30,447 bases of DNA from Candidatus Cloacimonadota bacterium (GTDB lineage Bacteria; Cloacimonadota; Cloacimonadia; Cloacimonadales; TCS61). The notes beneath the pieces are model-generated. The model saw nothing but the letters and a program-made list of their open reading frames with translations. It did no database searches and was not told the origin of the DNA. Where the stretch lies: positions 7,693-38,139 of the forward strand of contig JAOZPK010000002.1 of assembly GCA_029932755.1 (NCBI GenBank), in the 5' to 3' direction. The translations under genes were made by a program, and so were the position numbers. How positions within the stretch are numbered: position 1 is the stretch's first letter; every line of letters begins with the position of its first letter. This document shows, piece after piece, positions 1 to 8,462 of the stretch.

Positions 1-5
1 AGTTT

Positions 6-923
6 ATGGGTAAGTTGTTGATAGTGGCATTATTAATAATTGGTTCAATCTTTGTACTAATTGTTCTTTCGGTTCAAGATAAAGCTGAGGAAGTTCCTGA
101 GCTTTTATCCAGTAATCTGGCAGAAATACAAGCCAAAGCATTATGTCGTGAAGCTTTGGTATATGGGATGAACAATGTCGGCAACGGATCCGTCATATTA
201 TCTCAAGGAACTAATTCCCAAACGTTCACAAATTTTGAAGTCTTAGATAGCACAATTGACAGCATTCAATATATATCAAATACAACAATTGATACTATTG
301 AAATCAATTCTTATGCATCTTATCAAATAGCTGAAGATACGTTTCAGCATAAAAGTACTGCTGTAATATGTTGGGTTCCTACTCATGCTCAAGGGGCTAT
401 GTACTCAAATGGAAATATTAATGTTGGTGGTAGCGCAGATGTTACTGGAGATCTCATTGAAAATTGCAACCCTCCATTAGATTTTGAAGAACTATTTGGA
501 ATAACAAAAGTACAAATGGAAGCTATTGCCGATACTCATTTGGTAGACCCTCCAAATAATCCTGCTGGAGTTGAAGGCATAACTTGGGTTTCATTTAGTA
601 ATCCTAGCGGTGATTTGAAGGTAACAAGAGCAGATTGGGAAGGAAGTGGTATACTTGTTGTCGATGGTGATGCCCAATTTTCCGGAGGTTCGTTCGAAGG
701 AGTAATGTGGATTACCGGATCACTATTCATTAATGGAAATAATGGTTTCAATGGTGCAATTTATGTTGAGGGGGGAATTGAGTATCAGGACGTTGAAGAT
801 GTGGCTGTACTCGGTAACTGTCAAATTACTTACGACTATAACGCAATACTTGCTGCATTTGCCGATGCATCTTTAGTGTTAAATTTTGAAATTAAAATTC
901 TTAGCCTGTTTGAGGATAATTAA
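6..923 (+). CDS. PilX-like anchored surface/pilus-associated protein
   Basis: A 305-residue protein with a hydrophobic N-terminal segment (about residues 4-22) that would anchor it in the inner membrane, then a long exported part. Residues about 215-260 are rich in G, V and I in short strands (GSGILVVDGDAQFSGG, then ITGSLFINGNNGFNGAIYVEGG). This is the pattern I associate with the C-terminal beta-solenoid-like part of PilX/DUF7305-type minor pilus proteins. There is no obvious prepilin cleavage motif in the visible start. The ATG is only six bases into the window, so neither a ribosome binding site nor a more upstream start can be checked. It is followed after 17 bases by a sensor gene and lies two genes before a type IV pilus operon, which fits a pilus or surface role. 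The family call is by pattern only. Confidence 0.55.
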   Translation: MGKLLIVALLIIGSIFVLIVLSVQDKAEEVPELLSSNLAEIQAKALCREALVYGMNNVGNGSVILSQGTNSQTFTNFEVLDSTIDSIQYISNTTIDTIEINSYASYQIAEDTFQHKSTAVICWVPTHAQGAMYSNGNINVGGSADVTGDLIENCNPPLDFEELFGITKVQMEAIADTHLVDPPNNPAGVEGITWVSFSNPSGDLKVTRADWEGSGILVVDGDAQFSGGSFEGVMWITGSLFINGNNGFNGAIYVEGGIEYQDVEDVAVLGNCQITYDYNAILAAFADASLVLNFEIKILSLFEDN

Positions 924-940
924 ACCAATTTGGAGAGAAT

Positions 941-1849
941 ATGACCGAAAATGACTTTTTCAATCATGAGATAGAAACCTATAAATGGTGGTCGAAAGTA
1001 CGCTGGTATATTGTTCTCATTCTATTTGCCATTGGGATATTGCGTGTAACTCAAATACATCAAACTTTTCCGATTGTAATATTTGTGGCAACCTTTCTGG
1101 GAATATTTACTCTTAATGTCTTGTTTCATCTCCAGATCATAAAAACAAACTCTCTTTTTAGTTCATTGCAAATAGTATTAGACATAGTATTTGCTACTGT
1201 TATCGTTCATCTTACTGGAGGATTGGAAAGCTCTTTTGTGTGGATATATCTGATAGCTGTTATTACGGCAAGTTTAGTTATGGAAAATTCAGGAGGAGTC
1301 ATTGCCGCAATGATTGGTAGTATGTGTCTGCTGGTACTGATTCTGATGTATAACTTTGGCTGGCTGATTCCTGTTAATGGTGCAGAATTTAAAGCTGATG
1401 TCCCGACACAAACAATTTTCCTCATCTCATATACTGGTCTTTTTAGTGGTATAGCTTTCATATCAAGTTATATAAGTAATATTATGAAAAAACATTCTAT
1501 CTCTTCAGAAGAAAATACTAAGTTTTTAAATCTCCAGAAAGTTGAGCTTTCTGGAAAAGAAGCGGAATTAATAAACAATAAAAAGCTTCTGGAAAAATAC
1601 CGAGAGATTGTTCAGGAATCTGCTAAAATTTCTATGCTAGACCACGACCTCAATAATCCTCTTACGGTTATCTCTCTATCAATTCGCAGAATTATTAAAG
1701 CTGCTTATGATTACAATGATGAAAAATTAGAGAAATCCGGTAACCAAATGACTGAATCAATTAATAAGATTAATGAGATATTAATAAAATTCCAAAAATT
1801 AAAACATCTGGATTTGATCCAAGAAGAACTTGATAAGCAACAAGGATAA
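941..1849 (+). CDS. Membrane histidine-kinase-like protein lacking the ATPase domain
   Basis: A 302-residue protein with about six hydrophobic segments (roughly 22-36, 43-66, 74-92, 99-115, 119-140, 157-180), then a charged coiled stretch (190-228) and a HisKA-type dimerisation helix. The H-box reads MLDHDLNNPLTVI with the phospho-acceptor His at residue 235. The protein ends at residue 302, just after the second helix. The usual N, G1 and G2 boxes of the ATP-binding HATPase_c domain are absent, so it cannot autophosphorylate as an ordinary kinase. The response regulator starts three bases after the stop, so no missing domain is hidden downstream. A GGAGAG ribosome binding site precedes the ATG. 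It probably relays phosphate, or is phosphorylated in trans, for the neighbouring regulator. Confidence 0.75.
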   Translation: MTENDFFNHEIETYKWWSKVRWYIVLILFAIGILRVTQIHQTFPIVIFVATFLGIFTLNVLFHLQIIKTNSLFSSLQIVLDIVFATVIVHLTGGLESSFVWIYLIAVITASLVMENSGGVIAAMIGSMCLLVLILMYNFGWLIPVNGAEFKADVPTQTIFLISYTGLFSGIAFISSYISNIMKKHSISSEENTKFLNLQKVELSGKEAELINNKKLLEKYREIVQESAKISMLDHDLNNPLTVISLSIRRIIKAAYDYNDEKLEKSGNQMTESINKINEILIKFQKLKHLDLIQEELDKQQG

Positions 1850-1852
1850 ATT

Positions 1853-2704
1853 ATGAAAAAGCATATATTAATTGTTGATGATGAACTTACAATTCGAGAA
1901 TTATGCAAAGAGCTTCTTGAAGAAGAGGGCTATGAGGTAACTCTTGCTGTAGATGGTCAAGATGCTCTTGATAAGATGGATTATGATATATTCGATTTAT
2001 TCCTTGTAGATATGGCAATGCCACGCATTGGGGGATTCGAATTAATGAAGATGATCAAACGAAAACAACCACTTGCTGTAATTGTGATCCTCACAGGTTT
2101 TTCTAGTATTGAAGGAGCGGTAAAAGCTGTACATGCTGGTGCGTTTCAATACCTTTCTAAGCCTATCAATTCAGAAGAACTTTTTGAAGTTGTAAAAGTA
2201 GGAGTACAACACTCTGAAGATCTTTATGGACCATTACAAAAAGCATTTGAACCGGGAACGGATACAGTTCAAAAAGGAGAACCTATTATTTTACATGGAT
2301 TCTCTCCTGAAGATAAAGTGGATTTTATGGCTTTAGGAAGAATTAAAAAATATGAAATTGGTGATGATGTCCCTATTGGTAACGAAAAATCCGGATCCAT
2401 CATTATTATTGAAAGTGGTGAAGTTTCTGTATGGCTTAATAATACAACTATTGATTATTTGCAAAAGTGGGATTCTTCTGGTGAAGAGAGCTTTATCCTC
2501 ACTGGATCTACATTTGTTACATTACGTGCAGAAACAGAAGTAAAAGTAAGACATTTCGATAGAAAAAAGATATTAGATTTCTTTGCGTATAAAGGTGAAA
2601 AATTACTTAAACGTTTCATGATCAATCTTGTGAATAGTACTTTCTTTAAATGGCGTAAAGCAGTTCAAAGAATTGTAATGTTGAAACTAGTTACGGGAGA
2701 ATAG
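1853..2704 (+). CDS. Response regulator with C-terminal cNMP-binding-like domain
   Basis: A 283-residue protein. Residues 1-122 form a CheY-like receiver with the acidic pair D9/D10, phospho-acceptor D53 (LVDMAMP), T81 (ILTG) and K103 (SKP). Residues about 143-245 look like a cyclic-nucleotide-binding or Crp-type beta-roll: LHGFSPEDK, then RIKKYEIGDDVPI, then IIIIESGEVSVW. No DNA-binding helix-turn-helix is evident in the remaining 40 residues, so the output may be allosteric or protein-protein rather than transcriptional. It is the last gene of the three-gene unit starting at 6. Its ribosome binding site (AAGGA) overlaps the 3' end of the kinase-like gene, and a strong terminator follows. 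It is the natural partner of the ATPase-less kinase-like protein. The CNB assignment is from motif spacing and is moderately sure. Confidence 0.82.
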   Translation: MKKHILIVDDELTIRELCKELLEEEGYEVTLAVDGQDALDKMDYDIFDLFLVDMAMPRIGGFELMKMIKRKQPLAVIVILTGFSSIEGAVKAVHAGAFQYLSKPINSEELFEVVKVGVQHSEDLYGPLQKAFEPGTDTVQKGEPIILHGFSPEDKVDFMALGRIKKYEIGDDVPIGNEKSGSIIIIESGEVSVWLNNTTIDYLQKWDSSGEESFILTGSTFVTLRAETEVKVRHFDRKKILDFFAYKGEKLLKRFMINLVNSTFFKWRKAVQRIVMLKLVTGE

Positions 2705-2738
2705 CTTTATTAAGTAATTATTAGATATATACACATTT

Positions 2739-2767
2739 AGCTTCCTATTTATAGGGAGCTTTTTTTA
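2739..2767 (+). terminator. Rho-independent terminator after the regulator gene
   Basis: The stem arms AGCTTCCTA and TAGGGAGCT (one G-T pair) enclose a TTTA loop and run straight into a T tract. It lies 35 bases after the regulator stop and separates this unit from the pilus operon. Confidence 0.85.
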
Positions 2768-2911
2768 TTATACAAAACTCATTTTATCTCATATGATATT
2801 ATCTCTTGTTATCTTCTTTTATTTCAGCCTGTTATGGCGTTAAACCATTTTTTTAAAAGTTACCAATAATTTCTATATCTCTCTAAAACTTAGTAAGTTA
2901 ACAAAATGTGC

Positions 2912-2940
2912 TTGACACTATATTGAAAAAACTTATTCGT
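2912..2940 (+). promoter_or_regulatory. Candidate sigma70-type promoter for the pilus operon
   Basis: A perfect TTGACA box at 2912-2917 is followed 16 bases later by a weak -10 (TATTCG, 2934-2939). It lies in the AT-rich 277-base gap between the upstream terminator and the ATPase gene, and its distance to the ATG at 2982 is sensible. The -10 match is poor, so this is tentative. I see nothing else clear in the gap at 2705-2981. Confidence 0.4.
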
Positions 2941-2981
2941 TGTCATAGAAAAGAGTTATTTTTATATTTATTGGAGATTAT

Positions 2982-4199
2982 ATGGGTTTGTCGTTTTTAT
3001 CTGAGATGCAAGTTGCATTAAGTGAGTATCTCACAGGTACTTCTAGATTCCAAAATATAAATAAAATGATTACATTCAATGCAGCCTGGAAAGAAGAGGC
3101 GTATGAATGTTTGCGCACCTTAATGATACACATGAGAGATATTGAAGCTTCAGATATAGATTTTGGTGGACCAGGATCTAATGGTAAGATATGGTACAGA
3201 GTTTATGGTACTAAAGCACCTTCTGACAAAGTTCCCAGTTTTACACAAGATGAAATCACTGCAATTTTATTGAGTATCTTGAGTGATGATCAAAAGGTGA
3301 TGCTATTTAATAATAAAAATGTTGATATTTCTTTAGGTTTGGTTCTCAAAAAGGGAGAGCGACCAAATCGGTTCCGTGGCGATATTTATTATGAGAGCAG
3401 TACACTAGTTGCAAATTTCCGTAGAGTTAACCAGGAACTTTTTGATCTTGAACAATTAAATTTCCCAGAAATAATTAACAAACGATTCAACCTTAAATTT
3501 GAAAAATCAGGATTGTTTCTTGTTACAGGAATTACTGGTTCTGGTAAAAGTAGCACTTTGGATTCAATTATAGATATGAACAACAAGAAGAATCATGCTC
3601 ATATTATAGTAATTGGAAATCCAATTGAATACGTTCATAAATCTATTAAGTCAATAGTTAGACATAGAGAAATCGGTGAAGATGTATTAAGTTTTCAAGA
3701 GGGCACTATTCAAGCATTAAGACAGGATCCGGACATCATTGTTGTTGGAGAAATGAGAGATCCCGGAACAATAGCAACAGTATTAGAAGCAACTGATAGT
3801 GGTCATAAGGTTTTTTCTACATTGCACACAAGTTCTGCTGTAGATAGCCTTCACCGGATTGTTGCAGAGTTTCCACCTATTGAACAAGAACGTGTTAGAT
3901 TCCGTCTTGCTGATACTTTAAAAATAATCATTTCCCAGAAACTCGTTCCAGATAAACATGGAAAACTTGTTATGGTTAAAGAAGTTCTTTCGGTAGATTC
4001 ATCTGTCCAGGCAGCAATACGAAATAAAAATATTGGTGAGATATACCAGATGATAACTGAAGGTAAGAGAAAGGGGATGATATCGATGGAACAAGAGCTT
4101 TTTACAAATTATAGAAAGGGTATTATCACTAAGGAAGTAGCTATGAATTATGCAAATAATAAAAAGCGTATGAATCATTTGTTAACCTATTCGTCGTGA
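2982..4199 (+). CDS. Type IV pilus PilT/PilB-family motor ATPase
   Basis: A 405-residue secretion/pilus ATPase that powers pilus extension or retraction at the inner membrane. Walker A is GITGSGKSS (residues 183-191, K189). Walker B with the PilT signature is DIIVVGEMRD (251-260), and the His box is STLHTSSA (279-286). The order and spacing match PilT more than GspE or PilB. The N-terminal 150 residues are longer than in ordinary PilT. The normal acidic box EDPIE reads GNPIE here (residues 212-216), so one normally acidic position is lost. GGAG at 2973-2976 serves the ATG. It is the first gene of a four-gene pilus operon and may act as a retraction motor or a regulatory paralogue. It could be called pilT, but the altered Asp box makes me leave the symbol open. 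Confidence 0.85.
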   Translation: MGLSFLSEMQVALSEYLTGTSRFQNINKMITFNAAWKEEAYECLRTLMIHMRDIEASDIDFGGPGSNGKIWYRVYGTKAPSDKVPSFTQDEITAILLSILSDDQKVMLFNNKNVDISLGLVLKKGERPNRFRGDIYYESSTLVANFRRVNQELFDLEQLNFPEIINKRFNLKFEKSGLFLVTGITGSGKSSTLDSIIDMNNKKNHAHIIVIGNPIEYVHKSIKSIVRHREIGEDVLSFQEGTIQALRQDPDIIVVGEMRDPGTIATVLEATDSGHKVFSTLHTSSAVDSLHRIVAEFPPIEQERVRFRLADTLKIIISQKLVPDKHGKLVMVKEVLSVDSSVQAAIRNKNIGEIYQMITEGKRKGMISMEQELFTNYRKGIITKEVAMNYANNKKRMNHLLTYSS

Positions 4200-4209
4200 G
4201 AGATAAATA

Positions 4210-6324
4210 ATGACTAGAAAAAAAGAAAAACTTGCATTTGGCATTTTTAAAGACGGGTTGAAAGTTAAGGTAGCACAGCTTGCTCTTAGTAATGGTATTG
4301 TTACTGTTCAAAGCCTTGAAGAATCTATATTGTCTTCTGCACTCTTCCGTCAAGAAGTGGAAAAAAAAGAAGATGCTTTTCTTCCCGAAGAATCAGACGA
4401 AAATGAAATCAATATTCCGGAATTATCTGAAATTGAAGATGAGTCATTCTCATTACCTGAGATATCTGAATTTGAAGATACTGAAGATTTTGATAGTTCA
4501 GCGAAAGAGGATATGTTACCCGGTTTACGTGATTTGCAAAATTTTCTTCAGCAATTCCCACTTGAAAGGGGAAAAATATCTTTTAATGCAAATGATGAGC
4601 AAATATCATATTTTCAATTTGATTCCTCATACGGAACAAAAAATCTACATAAACGTCTTTTAGAAGAGTTGGTATCAAAAGATGAGATCAAGGCTAAAAA
4701 CTATTCTTTCGATTACATTCTGAATTCTGATAAATCTGGTCTCGCCTTTGCTCATACCGGTGAATTCAGACTTTTTCATGCATTGAGAGACATCAATCTG
4801 ATACTATCAAAAGAAAGATATTTTTATAGTTGTATTGATACAAATGAAATATGCTTAACAAATGTCGTTAATCATAATTATATCTTCTCTGAAGATGATT
4901 ATGTTCTTATTTTGTATATTGGGTTTGATTATAAAGTTGGTATCGTTCTGAAAAATGGCATGCATATCAAAACATTCCCTATTATTGTTCCTGACAGTGA
5001 TGAAATAACCATGAGAGAGACTATTTACTCTAAAGTACTTCTTGAACAAGATATTTCTAATATACCTATTACAAGGAATATTATATTGGGTGGCGATAAC
5101 ACTTCCGATGAGGATTTGGAATATTTCCGTTCTGCTTCTCAAGAAGGAGATAACATAACGAGGATCGATCTTGCTCATCTATCCGTTCAAGAAGGATTGG
5201 GAGAGAAAATAACTCCCGAAAGAATTGCCCGATATGTTATACCAATTGCTTTAGCTTGGAAAACCTTAGTACCTAAGAATAAAAAGTTTAGTTCTACAAA
5301 CCTACTGCCAAATAGGGTGATAGAAAATCAGAAGTATTTTAAAATTGCATGGCATGGTTTTTTAGTTCTAGCTGCTATCTTCTATTTTGCTTTTGCTGGA
5401 ACTATTAAAAATCTGGAATTGAAACAAGATATAATTGATTATGGAAAAAAGAATTATCAAATAGAACGAGAACTTTCAAAAAATCGAGAATTAATTAAAA
5501 GACTCAATGAAATCAAGACCAGATTAAATGAACTTCAAGAAAATTTGCTTAAAGTAGAAAGAATTACAGGAAATAAAAACCAATGGAATCATATTCTTGA
5601 TGTATATTCTAAATCTTTGAATAGAAATAGATTAAGCTGGATCAGTGACCTTTCAAGTAATAATGAAGGATTTACCGTTGATGGTTATACAACAAATAGA
5701 CGTGCTGTAATTGCTTTTTCCAAACTCTTTCCGGAAAGTAAGATTATAAGTGTGGCAAAACATGAAGATCAGGGACTTACGATCTGGAAATTTAATATTT
5801 CTAGTAAGTATCCTGAACCTGAATCTTGGAAAAGTATTGAGAATGAAAAAACCGACACTGAAAAACCTGTTCAACAGGAAGAAACAGAAAAACCAATTAT
5901 TGATGAAATAAAAGATGAACCAAAAACGGAACTAATTACCGAAACTCCTATAGAAATTGACGACAAATATCATTCCATACTTTCATTATATTTTTCTGGC
6001 AATATTAATAATGCATTTAATCAATTTAGTGAATTTATAAAAAAATATCCACAGCATAAAATGGCATATAATGCTAAATATTTTATTGGTGAATGTTTAT
6101 ACTTGATGAATCAATATTCTGAAGCAAGAGAAACTTTAGAAATGGTATATGTATTAAACGGCAGTAAATCTCCAGATGCGCTCATTATGCTGGGTAACTG
6201 TAGTGAGAAGGAAAATGATCTGAAATCAGCAATACAATATTGGAAAACGTTAATTAAAAAATATCCTGATAACGATCTATCAAAAGCAGCACAATATAAG
6301 ATAGATAAAATAGAAGGTAAATAG
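4210..6324 (+). CDS. PilM-PilN-TPR fusion, pilus alignment complex
   Basis: A 704-residue protein with three parts. Residues 1-350 are cytoplasmic and resemble a diverged PilM: FGIFKDGLKVKVAQL near the start, VLILYIGFDYKVGIVLKNG (232-250), GGDN (294-297) and a final IALAWK. They hold a long acidic insert at about 50-100. A membrane helix (379-398) is followed by a coiled coil (400-455) and a PilN-like periplasmic domain (about 456-535). A Glu/Lys/Pro/Thr-rich linker (540-585) leads to two or three TPR-like repeats (585-700), as in YbgF/BamD-type proteins. PilM and PilN are separate proteins in most species and bind each other, so the fusion makes structural sense. The periplasmic TPR may contact peptidoglycan or the secretin. 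It starts ten bases after the ATPase gene. The domain calls rest on layout and context. Confidence 0.75.
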   Translation: MTRKKEKLAFGIFKDGLKVKVAQLALSNGIVTVQSLEESILSSALFRQEVEKKEDAFLPEESDENEINIPELSEIEDESFSLPEISEFEDTEDFDSSAKEDMLPGLRDLQNFLQQFPLERGKISFNANDEQISYFQFDSSYGTKNLHKRLLEELVSKDEIKAKNYSFDYILNSDKSGLAFAHTGEFRLFHALRDINLILSKERYFYSCIDTNEICLTNVVNHNYIFSEDDYVLILYIGFDYKVGIVLKNGMHIKTFPIIVPDSDEITMRETIYSKVLLEQDISNIPITRNIILGGDNTSDEDLEYFRSASQEGDNITRIDLAHLSVQEGLGEKITPERIARYVIPIALAWKTLVPKNKKFSSTNLLPNRVIENQKYFKIAWHGFLVLAAIFYFAFAGTIKNLELKQDIIDYGKKNYQIERELSKNRELIKRLNEIKTRLNELQENLLKVERITGNKNQWNHILDVYSKSLNRNRLSWISDLSSNNEGFTVDGYTTNRRAVIAFSKLFPESKIISVAKHEDQGLTIWKFNISSKYPEPESWKSIENEKTDTEKPVQQEETEKPIIDEIKDEPKTELITETPIEIDDKYHSILSLYFSGNINNAFNQFSEFIKKYPQHKMAYNAKYFIGECLYLMNQYSEARETLEMVYVLNGSKSPDALIMLGNCSEKENDLKSAIQYWKTLIKKYPDNDLSKAAQYKIDKIEGK

Positions 6325-6326
6325 AA

Positions 6327-7208
6327 ATGAATTATGCTTTAAGAAATACTTTGATACTTTCAGTCTTATTAGTTTTAGTTATTCTGGGTTTTCTGCTTGG
6401 AAATACGTCTTCAGTAAAAAAAATCAAAGTGATAAAAAGTGCTTATGAGAATAACCTAAAACAACTAAATGATCTAAAGGCTGCAAATCCTGATATGGAA
6501 AATCAAGATCTTTTTATTCAATCCTTGAAAGATCTTGAAAAAAAAGTTCAAAGAGAAAGCAAGCTCATTCCTCAGAAAAATGATCCAACGATAACTTATA
6601 AATACATGCTGGATATTTGTGATAACTTTTGCCCTGATATGAAATTCAATTTTATATATAACCGATTAAGCAAAATCGAGAATATTAGTTTTTATTCATA
6701 TACAATTAAGGGGATTGCACCAATTCAATCTTTCTATACTTTTGTTTATCAGATCGAAAGCCAGTATATGCTTTATGTCATTGAATCAATAAAGATCAAC
6801 GAAGAAACTAAAGATGATATTTCAAGCGGTAATGTTAGCTTTGTTATTGTTCTCAATGCATATTTTGAAGAAACCGCAACTGAAATTGGTGATATACCAT
6901 TTAGAAAATTAAAATATAAAAATGTAAGATATGATCCGTTCTATTCCAGAATTCATGCACCCGTACTTGATGAAGAAGAACAAGAATTCTTAGATATATA
7001 CTCTTCCGGAATGATCGGATTAACACCCAATAAAGTATTTATTAAAGATAGAATTGGCAGGATACATATACTTGAAATAGGTGATAAAGTTGCGTACGGA
7101 ACTCTCGAATCTATTAACTGGAAAGAGCAATATGCAACATTCCAATTGAACGAAATTGGTGTAATAAAAGATATGAAAATCTATTTGAATGAATTAAAAG
7201 AGGAATAA
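6327..7208 (+). CDS. PilO-PilP fusion, pilus alignment complex
   Basis: A 293-residue inner-membrane protein. There is one membrane helix (8-24) and a coiled coil (30-80). A PilO-like alpha/beta domain follows (about 85-182, with the strand pattern YSYTIKGIAPIQSFYTFVYQIES). The C-terminal part is PilP-like (about 200-285): YDPFYSR, then SGMIGLTPNKVFIKDRIGRIHILEIGDKVAYGTLESI. In classical systems PilO dimerises with PilN, and the PilP lipoprotein links PilNO to the PilQ secretin. Here one chain would bridge both. No separate lipoprotein gene is present. It starts two bases after the preceding stop and ends two bases before the secretin, so the genes are surely co-expressed. PilO is called from architecture, and PilP from the HQ-box-like C-terminal strands and the position before the secretin. 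Confidence 0.72.
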   Translation: MNYALRNTLILSVLLVLVILGFLLGNTSSVKKIKVIKSAYENNLKQLNDLKAANPDMENQDLFIQSLKDLEKKVQRESKLIPQKNDPTITYKYMLDICDNFCPDMKFNFIYNRLSKIENISFYSYTIKGIAPIQSFYTFVYQIESQYMLYVIESIKINEETKDDISSGNVSFVIVLNAYFEETATEIGDIPFRKLKYKNVRYDPFYSRIHAPVLDEEEQEFLDIYSSGMIGLTPNKVFIKDRIGRIHILEIGDKVAYGTLESINWKEQYATFQLNEIGVIKDMKIYLNELKEE

Positions 7209-7210
7209 AA

Positions 7211-8410
7211 ATGAAGAAATTAATTAGTTTTCTTATTCTCCTGTGTTTTGTTCTAACCTTATTTGGCCAGGAACAGAATATTAAAAACATCCCTGAGGAA
7301 GAGTTGATCACGATCTCCCGTGAAACAAATTTCGCTGCTGCTCTTAAAGCTATCGAATATCTTTCTTTGGATTTTGCAGGAAAGAATATTTTAAATACAA
7401 GTAACTTTAATAATCCCATTGGAATCCCGATCAAAGGTCTCCAATGGAAAGATGCACTGAATCTGATCATAAGATTTCATGATCTTGTTCTCGAAGAACG
7501 TCCTGCTACATTTATTGTAAAAGATCCAGAAGTTATTATAGATGAATCAGGACAAGAAATAGGGACTGAAAGGAAAGTAACGGCATCTACCAAACAGGTT
7601 AGGATAAGTGCTATTTTCTTTAAGGCTGATAAAACTCTTATCCATGAGGTGGGAATTGACTGGACTACTCTTATCGATGGAAAAGTTGATGTCGCAGTAA
7701 ATTTAGCTACTACAAGTAATTTATCAACTGATATATTTAGTGCTGGAACTCCTGCTAATCCTGCCGTTCCTATAAAAATGAACTTCGGTGATATCACAAT
7801 TGATCTGAATACATTGCTGAATATCATTGAAGCAAACCAGAGAGGTACAATAATTGCCAGACCAAGTATAACTGTAATATCTAAAAAGAAAGGATTTATT
7901 CAAGTTGGACAGGACTTCTCTGTGAAAACACTTGATCAAGCCGGAAATACAACAGAGAAATTCTTTGAAACCGGTATTATCATGGAAGTAACCCCCGAAG
8001 TGTTAGTTGAAGATGATAGAGAGGCAATATACCTTTCTGTGGAAGTTGAAAAAAGTTCTGCTCTTCCCGGTGACATTACAACAATCATTGATAAAAGCAA
8101 ATCGATTACAGAAGTTTTGTTATTTGATGGTGAGGAAACAGTAATTGGCGGACTTTTCGATAAAGAGATTAAAACTAATCGTGGTGGAATCCCAATTCTA
8201 AAAGATCTTCCATGGTGGTTTTTTGGTTTTAAGTACATTTTTGGATATGAGACTAAATCGGTAGTTTCTAGAGAAATGATAGTAATTCTTAAAGCGGAGA
8301 TTATTGATCATATAGATGATAGAAAATTACTTCCAAAACCTACCGAGGAAAAAATTGAACAAGAAAAAAAAGATATGAAGAGATCTGAAAAACTATTTAT
8401 AAAAGAATAA
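7211..8410 (+). CDS. pilQ: Type IV pilus secretin, PilQ/GspD family
   Basis: A 399-residue outer-membrane secretin through which the pilus would exit. It has a Sec signal peptide (residues 1-19, MKKLISFLILLCFVLTLFG). One small N-terminal domain follows (about 33-105). The secretin core at 128-365 shows VRISAIFF, GTIIARPSITV, ETGIIMEVTPEV, GEETVIGGLF and the signature RGGIPILKDLPWW. The tail is charged. At 399 residues it is much shorter than classical PilQ (about 700): the AMIN domains and all but one N-domain are missing. This fits a system in which upstream fusions do the bridging. It is the last gene of the operon and is followed by a terminator hairpin. Confidence 0.88.
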   Translation: MKKLISFLILLCFVLTLFGQEQNIKNIPEEELITISRETNFAAALKAIEYLSLDFAGKNILNTSNFNNPIGIPIKGLQWKDALNLIIRFHDLVLEERPATFIVKDPEVIIDESGQEIGTERKVTASTKQVRISAIFFKADKTLIHEVGIDWTTLIDGKVDVAVNLATTSNLSTDIFSAGTPANPAVPIKMNFGDITIDLNTLLNIIEANQRGTIIARPSITVISKKKGFIQVGQDFSVKTLDQAGNTTEKFFETGIIMEVTPEVLVEDDREAIYLSVEVEKSSALPGDITTIIDKSKSITEVLLFDGEETVIGGLFDKEIKTNRGGIPILKDLPWWFFGFKYIFGYETKSVVSREMIVILKAEIIDHIDDRKLLPKPTEEKIEQEKKDMKRSEKLFIKE

Positions 8411-8422
8411 TTTGTTAATACA

Positions 8423-8462
8423 AAAAAGAAAGATCGGATCGTAAGAACTGGTCTTTCTTTTT
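8423..8462. terminator. Bidirectional terminator between pilQ and the aldolase gene
   Basis: Arms AAAAAGAAAGATC (8423-8435) and GGTCTTTCTTTTT (8450-8462) pair almost perfectly around a 14-base loop. The A tract on one side and T tract on the other let it act on both converging transcripts. It overlaps the first base pair of the aldolase stop codon. Confidence 0.8.

Noticed and set aside
536..751. Minus-strand ORFs inside longer genes, such as this one, 12544-12903 and 7936-8238
   Set aside because: They lack ribosome sites and family resemblance and lie wholly inside well-supported genes in other frames.
1707..1853. Frameshift hiding an ATPase domain in the kinase-like gene
   Set aside because: The next gene begins three bases after the stop and is a clean response regulator. 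There is no room for an HATPase_c domain in any frame.
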